This document shows positions 48,666-59,725 of a stretch of 64,000 nucleotides of DNA, piece after piece. A program made the position numbers and the translations under genes. Within the stretch, counting starts at the first letter, position 1, and each line of letters begins with the position of its first letter. Source of the stretch: Variovorax brevis. Lineage in GTDB: Bacteria; Pseudomonadota; Gammaproteobacteria; Burkholderiales; Burkholderiaceae_C. The notes under the pieces were generated by a model that worked only from the letters and a program-made list of their open reading frames with translations, was not told where the DNA came from and made no database searches. The stretch spans positions 62,001-126,000 of the forward strand of contig NZ_JASZYG010000006.1 of the NCBI RefSeq assembly GCF_030317105.1. The letters run 5' to 3'.

Positions 48666-49655
48666 TTGTTGCCCCCCGTTTCGACCCCTCATCCGCTGGC
48701 CAGGCGCAGCACCGTCTTTCTGCTCGCGCTGTTTTGCTGCCTGCTCTGGGGAAGCTCCTTCCCGGCCATCAAGAATGGCTATGCGCTCTTTGCCATCGCG
48801 CCGGGCGACACGCCCTCGCGGATGGTGTTTGCCGGCTGGCGCTTCCTGCTCGCGGGCGTGGTGCTGCTTGTGTATGCGGTGGCAAGCGGCAAGCGCGTGG
48901 GCGGATTCTCGTCCCGCACCATGGGTCAGTTCGCGGTGCTCGGGCTCACGCAGACCACGCTGCAATACGTCTTTTTCTACATCGGACTGGCCCACACGAC
49001 GGGCGTCAAGAGTTCGATCATGAACGCCACGGGCACCTTTTTCAGCGTGCTGATGGCGCATTTCATCTATCACAACGACCGCTTGAGCTTTCGCAAGACG
49101 CTGGGTTGCGTCGTCGGCTTTGTCGGCGTGATGGTGGTGAACCTGGGCGGTGGGCTGGGTGGCCTGATGGCATTGGACTTCACGTTGTTGGGTGAAGGCT
49201 TCGTGATCATCGCCGCAGGCGTGCTGGCCGCCGCCAGCATTTACGGCAAGCGCATCTCGCAGGGCATCGACCCGATCGTGATGACCGGCTGGCAATTGAC
49301 CATCGGCGGCGCGGCGCTGGTCGCGGGCGGCTATGCCACCGGCGGGGTGCTGAGCGGCTTCTCGCTGGCGTCGTCCGCCTTGCTGGCTTACCTGGTGGTG
49401 CTGTCTTCGCTCGCCGTCTCGATCTGGAGCTTGCTGCTCAAGCACAACCGGGTGAGCATGATCACGGCCTTCAATTTCATGGTGCCGGTGTTCGGCGCGG
49501 TGCTGTCGGCGATCTTCCTGAACGAGAGCATTCTGGAATGGCGCAACGCCGCCGCGCTGGTGCTGGTGTGCTGGGGGATCTGGCTGGTGACGCAGGAGCC
49601 GGCGCCTCGCGCGGCGCCCGGCGCCACGCAATCCGGTCTCGGCGCGGCAAACTGA
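48666..49655 (+). CDS. EamA/DMT-family transporter
   Basis: A 329-residue inner-membrane protein with ten predicted helices in two EamA repeats. LLALFCCLLWGSSFPAIKNGYAL is a classic start of the family, and NFMVPVFGAVLSAIFLNESI closes the second repeat. The substrate is unknown. No ATG suits; TTG at 48666 or 48669 lies 5-8 bases after GGAG (48657-48660), and longer frames run back through the cardiolipin synthase gene. Confidence 0.9.
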   Translation: MLPPVSTPHPLARRSTVFLLALFCCLLWGSSFPAIKNGYALFAIAPGDTPSRMVFAGWRFLLAGVVLLVYAVASGKRVGGFSSRTMGQFAVLGLTQTTLQYVFFYIGLAHTTGVKSSIMNATGTFFSVLMAHFIYHNDRLSFRKTLGCVVGFVGVMVVNLGGGLGGLMALDFTLLGEGFVIIAAGVLAAASIYGKRISQGIDPIVMTGWQLTIGGAALVAGGYATGGVLSGFSLASSALLAYLVVLSSLAVSIWSLLLKHNRVSMITAFNFMVPVFGAVLSAIFLNESILEWRNAAALVLVCWGIWLVTQEPAPRAAPGATQSGLGAAN

Positions 49656-49665
49656 TTCGGAAAAT

Positions 49666-50304
49666 ATGACCACGACGCCTGCCCTCGCAACGCGCCACCT
49701 GGCACGGGTGAACGATCTGTTGAAAGACGGTCGCCGGAAGCTGCTCGGACTGGTCGGGCCGCCCGGCGCCGGCAAATCGACACTGGCACAGGGCCTGTTG
49801 AACGCCTTCGCCGACGTCGCCCAAGTGGTGCCGATGGATGGCTTTCACTTGGCCAACGTGGAACTGGCGCGGCTGGGCCGTGCGGGCCGCAAGGGTGCGC
49901 CCGACACCTTCGACAGCGCCGGCTACGTCTCCCTGCTCCACCGCCTGCGAGGCCAGCGCGCGGACGAAACCGTCTATGCGCCTGAATTCCGCCGCGAGAT
50001 CGAGGAGCCCGTGGCCGGCGCCATCGCGGTGCATGCGTCGACGCAGTTGGTGATCACCGAAGGCAACTACCTGCTGCTGGACAGTGGCCCATGGGCCGGC
50101 ATCGCCGGATTGCTGGACGACGTCTGGTACGTGGAGGTCGACGACGGACTGCGCACCGATCGCCTGGCGCAACGTCACGAGCAGTTCGGCCGCAGCCGGG
50201 CCGACGCGCTCGACTGGGTGGCGCGCACCGATGCGCCCAACGCGGCGCTGATCGAGGGCACCCGTTCCAGGGCCTCGTACGTGTTTCGTTGGGACCAGGA
50301 CTGA
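49666..50304 (+). CDS. P-loop nucleoside/nucleotide kinase family protein
   Basis: A 212-residue kinase of the uridine-kinase/pantothenate-kinase fold. Walker A GPPGAGKST begins near residue 31; VVPMDGFHLANVEL carries the DGFH motif, and LVITEGNYLLLD resembles the Walker B region. The group includes E. coli YggC/FrcK-like proteins, whose substrates are unclear. It starts 10 bases after the EamA gene, so the two may be co-transcribed. Confidence 0.9.
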   Translation: MTTTPALATRHLARVNDLLKDGRRKLLGLVGPPGAGKSTLAQGLLNAFADVAQVVPMDGFHLANVELARLGRAGRKGAPDTFDSAGYVSLLHRLRGQRADETVYAPEFRREIEEPVAGAIAVHASTQLVITEGNYLLLDSGPWAGIAGLLDDVWYVEVDDGLRTDRLAQRHEQFGRSRADALDWVARTDAPNAALIEGTRSRASYVFRWDQD

Positions 50305-50346
50305 GGCGCCCTGCCCCCGACAGCCCGGCCCGCCGCACGGTTTCCC

Positions 50347-50401
50347 CTTGAAACCGCCAAAAATGCCCTTATCATTAGCACTCGCTGAGGTTGAGTGCTA
50401 G
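50347..50401 (+). promoter_or_regulatory. groESL promoter with CIRCE operator
   Basis: CIRCE: TTAGCACTC (50375-50383), 9-base spacer, GAGTGCTAG (50393-50401), one mismatch from the HrcA consensus. Upstream, TTGAAA (50348-50353) with 16 bases to TATCAT (50370-50375) fits sigma70. The same bases, CTTGAAA (50347-50353) with a CCC near 50366, also resemble a sigma32 promoter. HrcA repression is very likely; double control is inferred. Confidence 0.9.
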
Positions 50402-50486
50402 CAACGGCACCCGGCCTCCAGCGGACCGGCCCCCGGCGCCACGCCAGGGGCTCCGCCTCTTCCCCGTTTCATCTCTGGAGACTCAA

Positions 50487-50780
50487 TTGAAACTTCGTCC
50501 TTTGGCCGATCGCGTGATCGTCAAGCGCATTGAAAGCGAAACCAAGACCGCTTCTGGCATCGTCATCCCAGACGCCGCTGCAGAAAAGCCCGATCAGGGC
50601 GAAGTCCTGGCCGTCGGCCCGGGCAAGCGCAACGACAAGGGCGAGCTGTCTGCACTGACCGTCAAGGTCGGCGACCGCGTCCTGTTCGGCAAGTACAGCG
50701 GCCAGACCGTCAAGGTCGATGGCGACGAACTGCTCGTCATGAAGGAAGACGACCTGTTCGCGGTTGTCGAAGCCAAGTGA
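50487..50780 (+). CDS. groES: Co-chaperonin GroES
   Basis: A 97-residue GroES. KLRPLADRVIVKRIESETKTASGIVIPDAA includes the mobile loop, and VGDRVLFGKYSGQTVKVDGDELLVMKEDD the C-terminal strands. The start is TTG at 50487, 7 bases after CTGGAG, giving the exact family N terminus (MKLRPL). Any longer frame would read the leader. It caps the GroEL chamber encoded 82 bp downstream. Confidence 0.98.
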   Translation: MKLRPLADRVIVKRIESETKTASGIVIPDAAAEKPDQGEVLAVGPGKRNDKGELSALTVKVGDRVLFGKYSGQTVKVDGDELLVMKEDDLFAVVEAK

Positions 50781-50862
50781 TTTTGCGGGACGGACCGCGC
50801 CGGTGCGAAGCGCCGGACTGCTCTGTCCCCAGGTGATTAATTAAATTCTGGAGTAATTCAAC

Positions 50863-52515
<1,653 letters not shown>

Positions 52516-52620
52516 CTTTCGCTCGCCCCCAGGCTGCGGCGCACGCTGTGCGCCTCCGCCAACCCCCCTACCGGGGGCGACACCAGAGGCCCGGCAAAGC
52601 CGGTTCCTCGGTGTCTTGCG
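52516..52620. repeat. Palindrome-rich intergenic element after groEL
   Basis: Three stacked palindromes: GCGCACGCTGTGCGC, CCCCCTACCGGGGG and CCGGCAAAGCCGG, starting immediately after the groEL stop. I recognise this layout as a dispersed repeat type in Comamonadaceae genomes, but it occurs only once here, so the repeat status cannot be shown from the window. Confidence 0.55.
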
Positions 52621-52660
52621 AAAAGAAAAAAAGAGGTCGCTTCGGCGGCCTCTTTTTTTT
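52621..52660. terminator. Bidirectional rho-independent terminator, groEL / orphan gene
   Basis: GAGGTCGC, a TTCG loop and GCGGCCTC form the stem (52633-52651), with T8 on the plus side (52652-52660) and A-rich bases 52621-52632 giving a T tract on the minus strand. It serves both groEL and the convergent small gene. Confidence 0.85.
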
Positions 52661-52702
52661 GTGATCGATGATCCGGTCTTCGATGCGGCAATCGGCAACG
52701 GC

Positions 52703-53068
52703 TCAGGCCAAGCGCCCGCGGCCCGAGTCTGGGGGCACATCGCTTTCCGGCCGCCGTTTTAGCGCTTGATCGATGGCATTCACGTCAAGCCCTTGTGCAT
52801 TCTGTGATACCGACTTGATCAACTCCTGATTCATATTGTTCAGGAGCGGGCGAAGTTCCTTGTTGACTCGTGCGGCAAGCGACAGCCAATCGCCATTCCT
52901 TCTCTTCTGATCGTCAATGATCTTTTCGTAGAAGTCGATCTGATCGCGCAGCATGCTTGCGAGGTGAAGGAGTGCGTTCAATCGACTTTCCTGCTGCATT
53001 GCGGCCCTTTGGAGCCTCAACTGCCAAAGAGCAACGCCCAGCGCAAAGACGGCAATGGTGAGTTCCAT
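52703..53068 (-). CDS. Hypothetical membrane-anchored coiled-coil protein
   Basis: A 121-residue protein I do not recognise. One N-terminal transmembrane helix (LTIAVFALGVALWQLRLQR) is followed by helical, charged sequence (SRLNALLHLASMLRDQIDFYEKIIDDQKRRNGDW) likely to form a coiled coil. The C terminus is polar. The ATG at 53066-53068 was chosen so that the helix starts at residue 2. It lies 10 bases after the broken permease gene and may be read with it. Confidence 0.65.
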   Translation of the reverse strand: MELTIAVFALGVALWQLRLQRAAMQQESRLNALLHLASMLRDQIDFYEKIIDDQKRRNGDWLSLAARVNKELRPLLNNMNQELIKSVSQNAQGLDVNAIDQALKRRPESDVPPDSGRGRLA

Positions 53069-53078
53069 GTGGACACCA

Positions 53079-54445
53079 TCAGGAGGCAGCGCCGCCCGCC
53101 AACGCACCCTTGGCGCCACGCGTCACGAAGTACATCCCCACCGACACTGCGAAAGCCAGCAAGCTCAGATAGAGCTGCGAGGCAGTCTCGGGGTCCGCAC
53201 CCATCTGCACCAGCAGGCCCACCATCGCAGCAATCGTCGCCAGCGTGAGCCAGGGGAAGAGCCACATCTTCACCAGCCGCGTCTTCTTGGGCTCCCGCAT
53301 CCGCAGGATGAGTTGCGAAAGGGCGATGATGATGTAGACAAACAGGATGATCGCGCCCGACGAATTCAGCAGGAACATGAACACCGTATCGGGCGAGATG
53401 TAGGCCGCGATCACGCACAGGAAGCCGCCGATGCTGGAGACCAGGATCGCGGTCGTCGGCACGCCCTTGGCGTTGACGGCCGTGAAGCTCTTGGGCGCCT
53501 GGTTGCGGCCCGACAGCACGAAGAGCATGCGCGACGCGGTGTAGATGCCCGAGTTCAGGCACGACAGCACGGCCGTCAGAACCACGGCGTTCATGATGTG
53601 GTCGGCGCCGGGTATGCCCATGACCTTGAAGGCGCTCACGAAGGGTGAGGCGCCGAGCACCAGCGAATCCCACGGCAGGATCACGGCCAGCAGGAAGATC
53701 GAGCCCACGTAGAAAGTGCCCAGCCGCACCACCACCGAGTTGGTCGCGTGCTTGATGGCCTTGACCGGGTCGTCCGACTCGGCAGCGGCGATGGTGGCGA
53801 TCTCGGCGCCCACCATCGAGAACACCACCACGACGACGCTGCTGAAAATCGCCAGCCCTCCCTTCGGCAAAAGCCCGCCATTGGAAACGAGGTTGCTGAA
53901 GTCCATCTTGTGGTTGGGCCACGCGCCGAAGACGTACAGGCCGCCCAGCACGATGAAGACCACGATCGCCAGCACCTTGATGCCCGCAAACCAGAACTCG
54001 AACTCGCCAAAGGATTCGACAGAGAACAGGTTGGTGGCCACCATCACGATCATCAGGCCGAAGGCCAGCGGCCACAGCGGCACGTCGCCCAGCAGTAGGT
54101 GAGGATCTTGGCGCCGGCGACGGCCTCGAAGCCGACGACCACCACCCAGAAGTACCAGTACAGCCAAGCCACCGAAAAGCCGGCCCAGCCGCCCAGCGCA
54201 TCGTTCGCATAGTCGCAGAAGGAACCCGTCGATGGCTTGGTGGTCGCCATCTCGCCGAGCATGCGCATCACCATGACGATGAGCAGGCCGGTCACGGCAT
54301 AGGTCAGGAAAGCGGCTGGCCCAGTGTTCTTGATGACCGCGGCGGACCCCACGAAAAGCCCCGCACCGATCACGCCCCCGATGGCGATCATGGTGAGATG
54401 GCGTTGCTTGAGCCCCTTCTTGAGCTCTGGCGAACATGTACTCAT
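53079..54445 (-). pseudogene. APC-family amino-acid permease, frameshifted (GabP/AroP-like)
   Basis: The first about 117 codons (MSTCSPELKKGLKQRHLTMIAIGGVIGAGLFVGSA and on to VGFEAVAGAKILTY) lie in one frame. The rest, from LLGDVPLWPLAFG to the end, lies in another. The junction is near 54090-54097, where TACTGCTG should probably read TACCTGCTG, a one-base loss. Otherwise the 12-helix permease looks complete. It may be a real inactivating mutation or a sequence error. The family moves GABA or aromatic/other amino acids by proton symport. The ATG is at 54443-54445. Confidence 0.85.
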
Positions 54446-54648
54446 GTCTGTCTCCCTGATGTTGTTGCAGTCGCAGGCATTTCCGTTCGATGCGGAAAAT
54501 CGATCGTCTGCGACCGTCAAGGGCCGACTCTAAGTACTCTGGGCTTTTGGGCAATATGCCCGGATCTTTTTTACGCGTGCGGTTGTGTTTGACCAAGGCG
54601 ATGGAATGTCACCCTGGACCGCCCGCCGTGCTCCAGGCGCAAGCGCTG

Positions 54649-55590
54649 TCAATGCGCGCCGCTGAAGCGACTGTCGGACTGCCGCCGGAATTCGGTGGGC
54701 GTCATGCCCTTGATTTCCAGAAAACGGCGATTGAAGTTGGCGACGTTGTTGAAGCCGACCTGATAGCAGATGTCGGTCACGAAGTGATCGGTCTGCATCA
54801 GCAGATGGCAGGCGCTGTTGATGCGCACGTGGTTGACGAAGTCGGTGAAGCTGTTGCCCGTTGAGCGCCTGAAAAAGCGGCTGAAGCGGCTTTCGCTCAT
54901 GCCCAGTTCGGCCGCCACATCCGCCATGCTGATGGGCTCGCCGACGTTGGCGACGATGCGGTTGACCACGCCATTGATCTGGTCGACTTGCGCATCGCCC
55001 TCCGCGCCCTGCATCTGCACGTTGGACAGGAGCCGGTAGTCCGTGCATTGCGCCAGGTCGGCAAGGAACTCGCAGAACAGGCCGAAGCGACGCAAGCCGC
55101 GCGAGCCCTTCACGTGGTCCCAATGCGCCCGCGCACGTTCGGACATGCCGAAGAATTCGATGCCGTTGCGCGCGCGTTCCAACAGTTGCATTACCTCGCG
55201 CAGTTCGGGGATGTCGCCCGCGGCCCGCTCGAAGGGCTGATGATGAAACTGGATGACAAGGTCGCGTTCTGCCACACCGCTTTCGGGCACGTCGAAAGAC
55301 ACCCAGTTGTGCGGCAGCCGCGGACCGCACAGCACCAGATGTCCCGGCTGGAAGGGACCGATCCAGTCGCCAATGAAGGCCTTGCCCGAGGTCTCGGTGA
55401 TGAGGTGCAGTTCGTATTCGTCATGAAAATGCCAGCGCGCGAGCGGCGTCGGGTAGCCATGCACCAGGCAACGCACGAGGCCGGCTTCTTCCGGCGTTTC
55501 GTAGCCCAGCGCAGGCGAGCGCGAACAGTCGCGCTCCATCTCGGGCTGACGCTGGCGGGGCACTTGGCGATGACGCGCGGCGATGGTCAT
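54649..55590 (-). CDS. AraC-family transcriptional regulator of the polyol operon
   Basis: A 313-residue regulator. The N-terminal cupin-like sensor has ARWHFHDEYELHLIT, and the C-terminal AraC domain has two helix-turn-helices: SMADVAAELGMSESRFSRFFRRSTGNSFTDFVN and ITDICYQVGFNNVANFNRRFLEIKGMTPTEFRR. It is the last gene of the smo run, 14 bases after smoS, and is probably its activator. Close context relatives are MtlR-type regulators. Confidence 0.9.
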   Translation of the reverse strand: MTIAARHRQVPRQRQPEMERDCSRSPALGYETPEEAGLVRCLVHGYPTPLARWHFHDEYELHLITETSGKAFIGDWIGPFQPGHLVLCGPRLPHNWVSFDVPESGVAERDLVIQFHHQPFERAAGDIPELREVMQLLERARNGIEFFGMSERARAHWDHVKGSRGLRRFGLFCEFLADLAQCTDYRLLSNVQMQGAEGDAQVDQINGVVNRIVANVGEPISMADVAAELGMSESRFSRFFRRSTGNSFTDFVNHVRINSACHLLMQTDHFVTDICYQVGFNNVANFNRRFLEIKGMTPTEFRRQSDSRFSGAH

Positions 55591-55604
55591 GGATACGACG
55601 GCTT

Positions 55605-56393
55605 TCAGCTCATGACATTACCACCGTCGACATTCAGTGTCTGCGCGGTGATGTACCGGGCCTCGTCGCTCGCCAGGAACACGGCCGCGTCCGCAATGTC
55701 GGCAGGCGTGCCCATGCGGCCCAAGGGCACGTCGAGGCCCACCTGGCGCTTCTTCTCGCCGGGCTTCAGGTTCTCGTATTTGGCGAACAGGCCGTCGACC
55801 TGGTCCCACATCGGGGTGTCGACCACGCCGGGCGAAATCGCGTTGACGCGGATGCCGTGCGGCGCCATCGCCAGCGCGGCGCTTTGCGTGTAGCTGATGA
55901 CGGCTGCTTTGGTGGCGCAATAGTGAGCGACCAGCGCTTCGCCGCGCCGGCCTGCTTGCGAGGCAAGGTTGATGATGCTGGCTCCGGCCGTTCCCACGTC
56001 GGTCATGTGACGAAGCACCGCCTGCATCACGAAGAACATGCCCTTGACGTTGACGGCGAACAAGCGATCGAAGGACGCTTCGTCCGCCTCCAGCAAGGGC
56101 GCCATCTCGAACACGGCCGCGTTGTTGACCAGCGTGTGCACGTCGCCGAATCTTGCGAGCGCCGACCGCAGCATGCCGGCAATGTCCGAAGTGCGCGTCA
56201 CGTCCGCGGCGATGTAGTGCAGCGCCTCGGGGTACGCTTGCGCGAGCGTTCGAACATCCGGGGGCGCCCCGGCGTTGCGATCGACCACGCTGCAGCGCGC
56301 GCCCTCGGCAATGCACGCCCGGGCGATGGCCAGGCCGATGCCGCCTCCGGCGCCGGTCACCAGCACGTGGCGGTCTTTCAGTCGATGGCTCAT
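55605..56393 (-). CDS. smoS: SDR polyol dehydrogenase (sorbitol/L-iditol 2-dehydrogenase-like)
   Basis: A 262-residue short-chain dehydrogenase. TGAGGGIG binds NAD, VNNAA is the structural motif, and YCATK holds the catalytic Tyr/Lys with the serine in INLASQAGRRG. VVDTPMWDQVD and NVDGGNVMS match polyol dehydrogenases such as SmoS, which oxidise sorbitol to fructose. The ATG overlaps the mtlK stop. Substrate is inferred from the operon. Confidence 0.9.
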   Translation of the reverse strand: MSHRLKDRHVLVTGAGGGIGLAIARACIAEGARCSVVDRNAGAPPDVRTLAQAYPEALHYIAADVTRTSDIAGMLRSALARFGDVHTLVNNAAVFEMAPLLEADEASFDRLFAVNVKGMFFVMQAVLRHMTDVGTAGASIINLASQAGRRGEALVAHYCATKAAVISYTQSAALAMAPHGIRVNAISPGVVDTPMWDQVDGLFAKYENLKPGEKKRQVGLDVPLGRMGTPADIADAAVFLASDEARYITAQTLNVDGGNVMS

Positions 56394-57814
56394 GGCGCGT
56401 CGTCTCCCATCAATGCCGCATTGCGGCGGCTCGCTTGTCGTATGGCGTCCACCAGTCGCGGGTCACTTGCGTTCGCGCCCCACAAGGACGCGTTGGCGCA
56501 AAAAGCCGCCACTGGATCCGCCGCTTCGCAGATGGCATGCGCCGCGGCCGGGTCCATGGCCTGGTCTTCATAGGCATAGGGCAGCGCACCGCGATGCCAG
56601 CGGCGCAGGAAGGCGAGGAACAGGGCCGGCAGCACCGCGACGCTGGCAACGGATCCACCGGCCGCGAGCCGCTCGCGCACCGTCGGCGCGATGAAACCCG
56701 GGATCTTGGAAAAGCCATCCATCGCCACGCGCTGGTTGGTGTCGCGCACGGCGGCGTTGCCGAAGCGTTCGAGCACCACGTCGCGATAGGCCGGCAGGTC
56801 GACCGGGCTGGGCGCGCCCGGCACGTTCAGGCAGGGAATCACGTCGTCGGTGACGTAGGCGTACGCGAGCCGCCGGATCGCAGGTGTGAGCGCACCCTCG
56901 TGGATGTATTGCATGCCGGCAAGCGTGCCGGCCCATGCAATGCAACTGTGCGAGGCGTTGAGCACCCGGATCTTGGCCTCTTCATAGGGCTGGACCGATT
57001 CGACCATCTGCACGCCGACGCGCTCCCACGCGGGTCGGCCGGCGATGAAGTTGTCTTCGATCACCCACTGGATGAAGCTTTCGCCGCTGATGGGCGCAGC
57101 GTCGTCCCAGCCCGTGGCCTGGCGAACGCGCTCACGCAACTCGGGCGGTGGCCGTGGCGTGATGCGATCGACCATCGCGTTGGGACTGGTCGTGTTTGTC
57201 TGGACCCATGCTTTCAAGGCGGCGTCGCCGCTGCGCTCGATGAACTCGAGCAGGCCCTTGCGGGAGCGCTCGCCGTTGTGGCGCAGGTTGTCGCAGTTGA
57301 GCAGCGTCACGGGGCCGCTGCCCGCCGCCATGCGCGCACGCAGGATGGCGCAGATCGCACCGTAAATGGTCGTGCCCGGCTCTCCCTTTCGCGCGCGTTC
57401 GATGTCGCCGGCCAAGTCGGCGAAGCTCAGGTCGAGCTGATCCTTGGCGTCGAGGTAGTAGCCCGCCTCGGTGACGGTGAAAGAGATGATGCGCGTGGAC
57501 GGGTCGGCGCCGCGCTCGATGACGGATGCCAGCGTCGGCTCGAAGGGCAGCACCTCGCGAATCGATTCGATGCGCTGATAACGGAACTGACCCGCGGGCG
57601 ACACTGTTTCGAGCGTGTACGCACCTCCTTGGGCTTTCAGCGCAGCCAACACATCGGCCATGTCGGGCCGAAGGTTGGCACCGCTGATTGCCCAGGTCTT
57701 GTCGCCGGTGTCGCGCAGCGCTTGCACATAGACCGCCTGGTGTGCACGGTGGAAGGAGCCGAGGCCCAAGTGGAGCACCACGGCGTTCGTGTCCGGGACT
57801 GCTGGGAGTGTCAC
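56390..57814 (-). CDS. mtlK: Mannitol 2-dehydrogenase (long-chain polyol dehydrogenase)
   Basis: A 474-residue enzyme of the MtlD/UxaB family that oxidises D-mannitol to D-fructose with NAD. LHLGLGSFHRAHQAVY is the nucleotide-binding start, TLLNCDNLRHNGERS and NASHSCIAWAGTLAGMQYIHE the substrate region, and RDTNQRVAMDGFSKIP the catalytic region. The start is GTG (complement of 57812-57814). It follows smoK by 21 bases. Confidence 0.93.
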   Translation of the reverse strand: MTLPAVPDTNAVVLHLGLGSFHRAHQAVYVQALRDTGDKTWAISGANLRPDMADVLAALKAQGGAYTLETVSPAGQFRYQRIESIREVLPFEPTLASVIERGADPSTRIISFTVTEAGYYLDAKDQLDLSFADLAGDIERARKGEPGTTIYGAICAILRARMAAGSGPVTLLNCDNLRHNGERSRKGLLEFIERSGDAALKAWVQTNTTSPNAMVDRITPRPPPELRERVRQATGWDDAAPISGESFIQWVIEDNFIAGRPAWERVGVQMVESVQPYEEAKIRVLNASHSCIAWAGTLAGMQYIHEGALTPAIRRLAYAYVTDDVIPCLNVPGAPSPVDLPAYRDVVLERFGNAAVRDTNQRVAMDGFSKIPGFIAPTVRERLAAGGSVASVAVLPALFLAFLRRWHRGALPYAYEDQAMDPAAAHAICEAADPVAAFCANASLWGANASDPRLVDAIRQASRRNAALMGDDAP

Positions 57815-57835
57815 TTCAGGCTTTCGTGTGGAGGG

Positions 57836-58867
<1,032 letters not shown>

Positions 58868-58888
58868 GTTGTGTCTCTCCTTGATTTC

Positions 58889-59710
58889 TTACTTGACCGC
58901 GCCGAAGGTGAGGCCTTGCACCAGTTGCTTCTGGCTGAACCAGCCGAACACGACGATGGGCGCGATGGCCATGAGCGATGCCGCCGACAACTTGGCCCAG
59001 AACAAGCCTTCAGGGCTCGAGTACTGCGAGATCAGCGTGGCCAGCGTGCCCGCCTTGGCCGACACCAGGTTCAAGGCCCAGAAGGCTTCGTTCCAGCTCA
59101 GCACCAGGCACAGCAGGCCGCAGGATGCGAGCCCCCCCACCGACAGCGGCATCACCACATGGCGGAACTCGGTCCAGATGCTGGCGCCGTCCATGCGCGC
59201 CGCTTCGAGGATCTCGTTGGGAATGTCCTTGTAGCTCGTGTAGAGCATCCACACCATGATCGGCAGGTTCGACAGCGTGAACACGATGATGAGCGCCGGG
59301 ATCGAGTCGAGCATGCCGGCGGTCTGCGCCAGCACGTAGATCGGCACCAGTGCGCCGACGGCCGGCATCATCTTGGTCGACAGCATCCACATGAGGATGT
59401 CGCGCGTGCGCTTCGTGCGAAAGAAGGCCATCGAATAAGCCGCGGGCGCCGCGATCAGCAGGCCGAGGATGGTCGAGCCCACGCTCGTGATGAGCGAGTT
59501 GCGCGCATACAGCAGGTAGTCGCTGCGGCGCTGAACTTCGCTGAAGTTCTCCATCGTCGGCTCGAAGATGAAGAGCGGCGGCACGTGGATGGCCTGCAGC
59601 TCGGTCTTGAACGCGGTGAGGAAGAGCCAGCCCAGCGGAAAGAACAGCAGCAGCGCCGCGCCCCAGGCCCCAACGGCGCGCAACACGGTGAACAACGGAT
59701 TGGGTTGCAT
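58889..59710 (-). CDS. smoG: Polyol ABC transporter permease SmoG (MalG-type)
   Basis: A 273-residue inner-membrane permease with six helices. The EAA loop appears as ILEAARMDGASIWTEFRHVVMPLSVGGLA, contacting the ATPase. LLLFFPLGWLFLTAFKTELQA at the start is typical of the second permease of sugar/polyol importers. It lies 15 bases after smoF. Confidence 0.94.
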   Translation of the reverse strand: MQPNPLFTVLRAVGAWGAALLLFFPLGWLFLTAFKTELQAIHVPPLFIFEPTMENFSEVQRRSDYLLYARNSLITSVGSTILGLLIAAPAAYSMAFFRTKRTRDILMWMLSTKMMPAVGALVPIYVLAQTAGMLDSIPALIIVFTLSNLPIMVWMLYTSYKDIPNEILEAARMDGASIWTEFRHVVMPLSVGGLASCGLLCLVLSWNEAFWALNLVSAKAGTLATLISQYSSPEGLFWAKLSAASLMAIAPIVVFGWFSQKQLVQGLTFGAVK

Positions 59711-59725
59711 GATGTTGTTCTCCGC

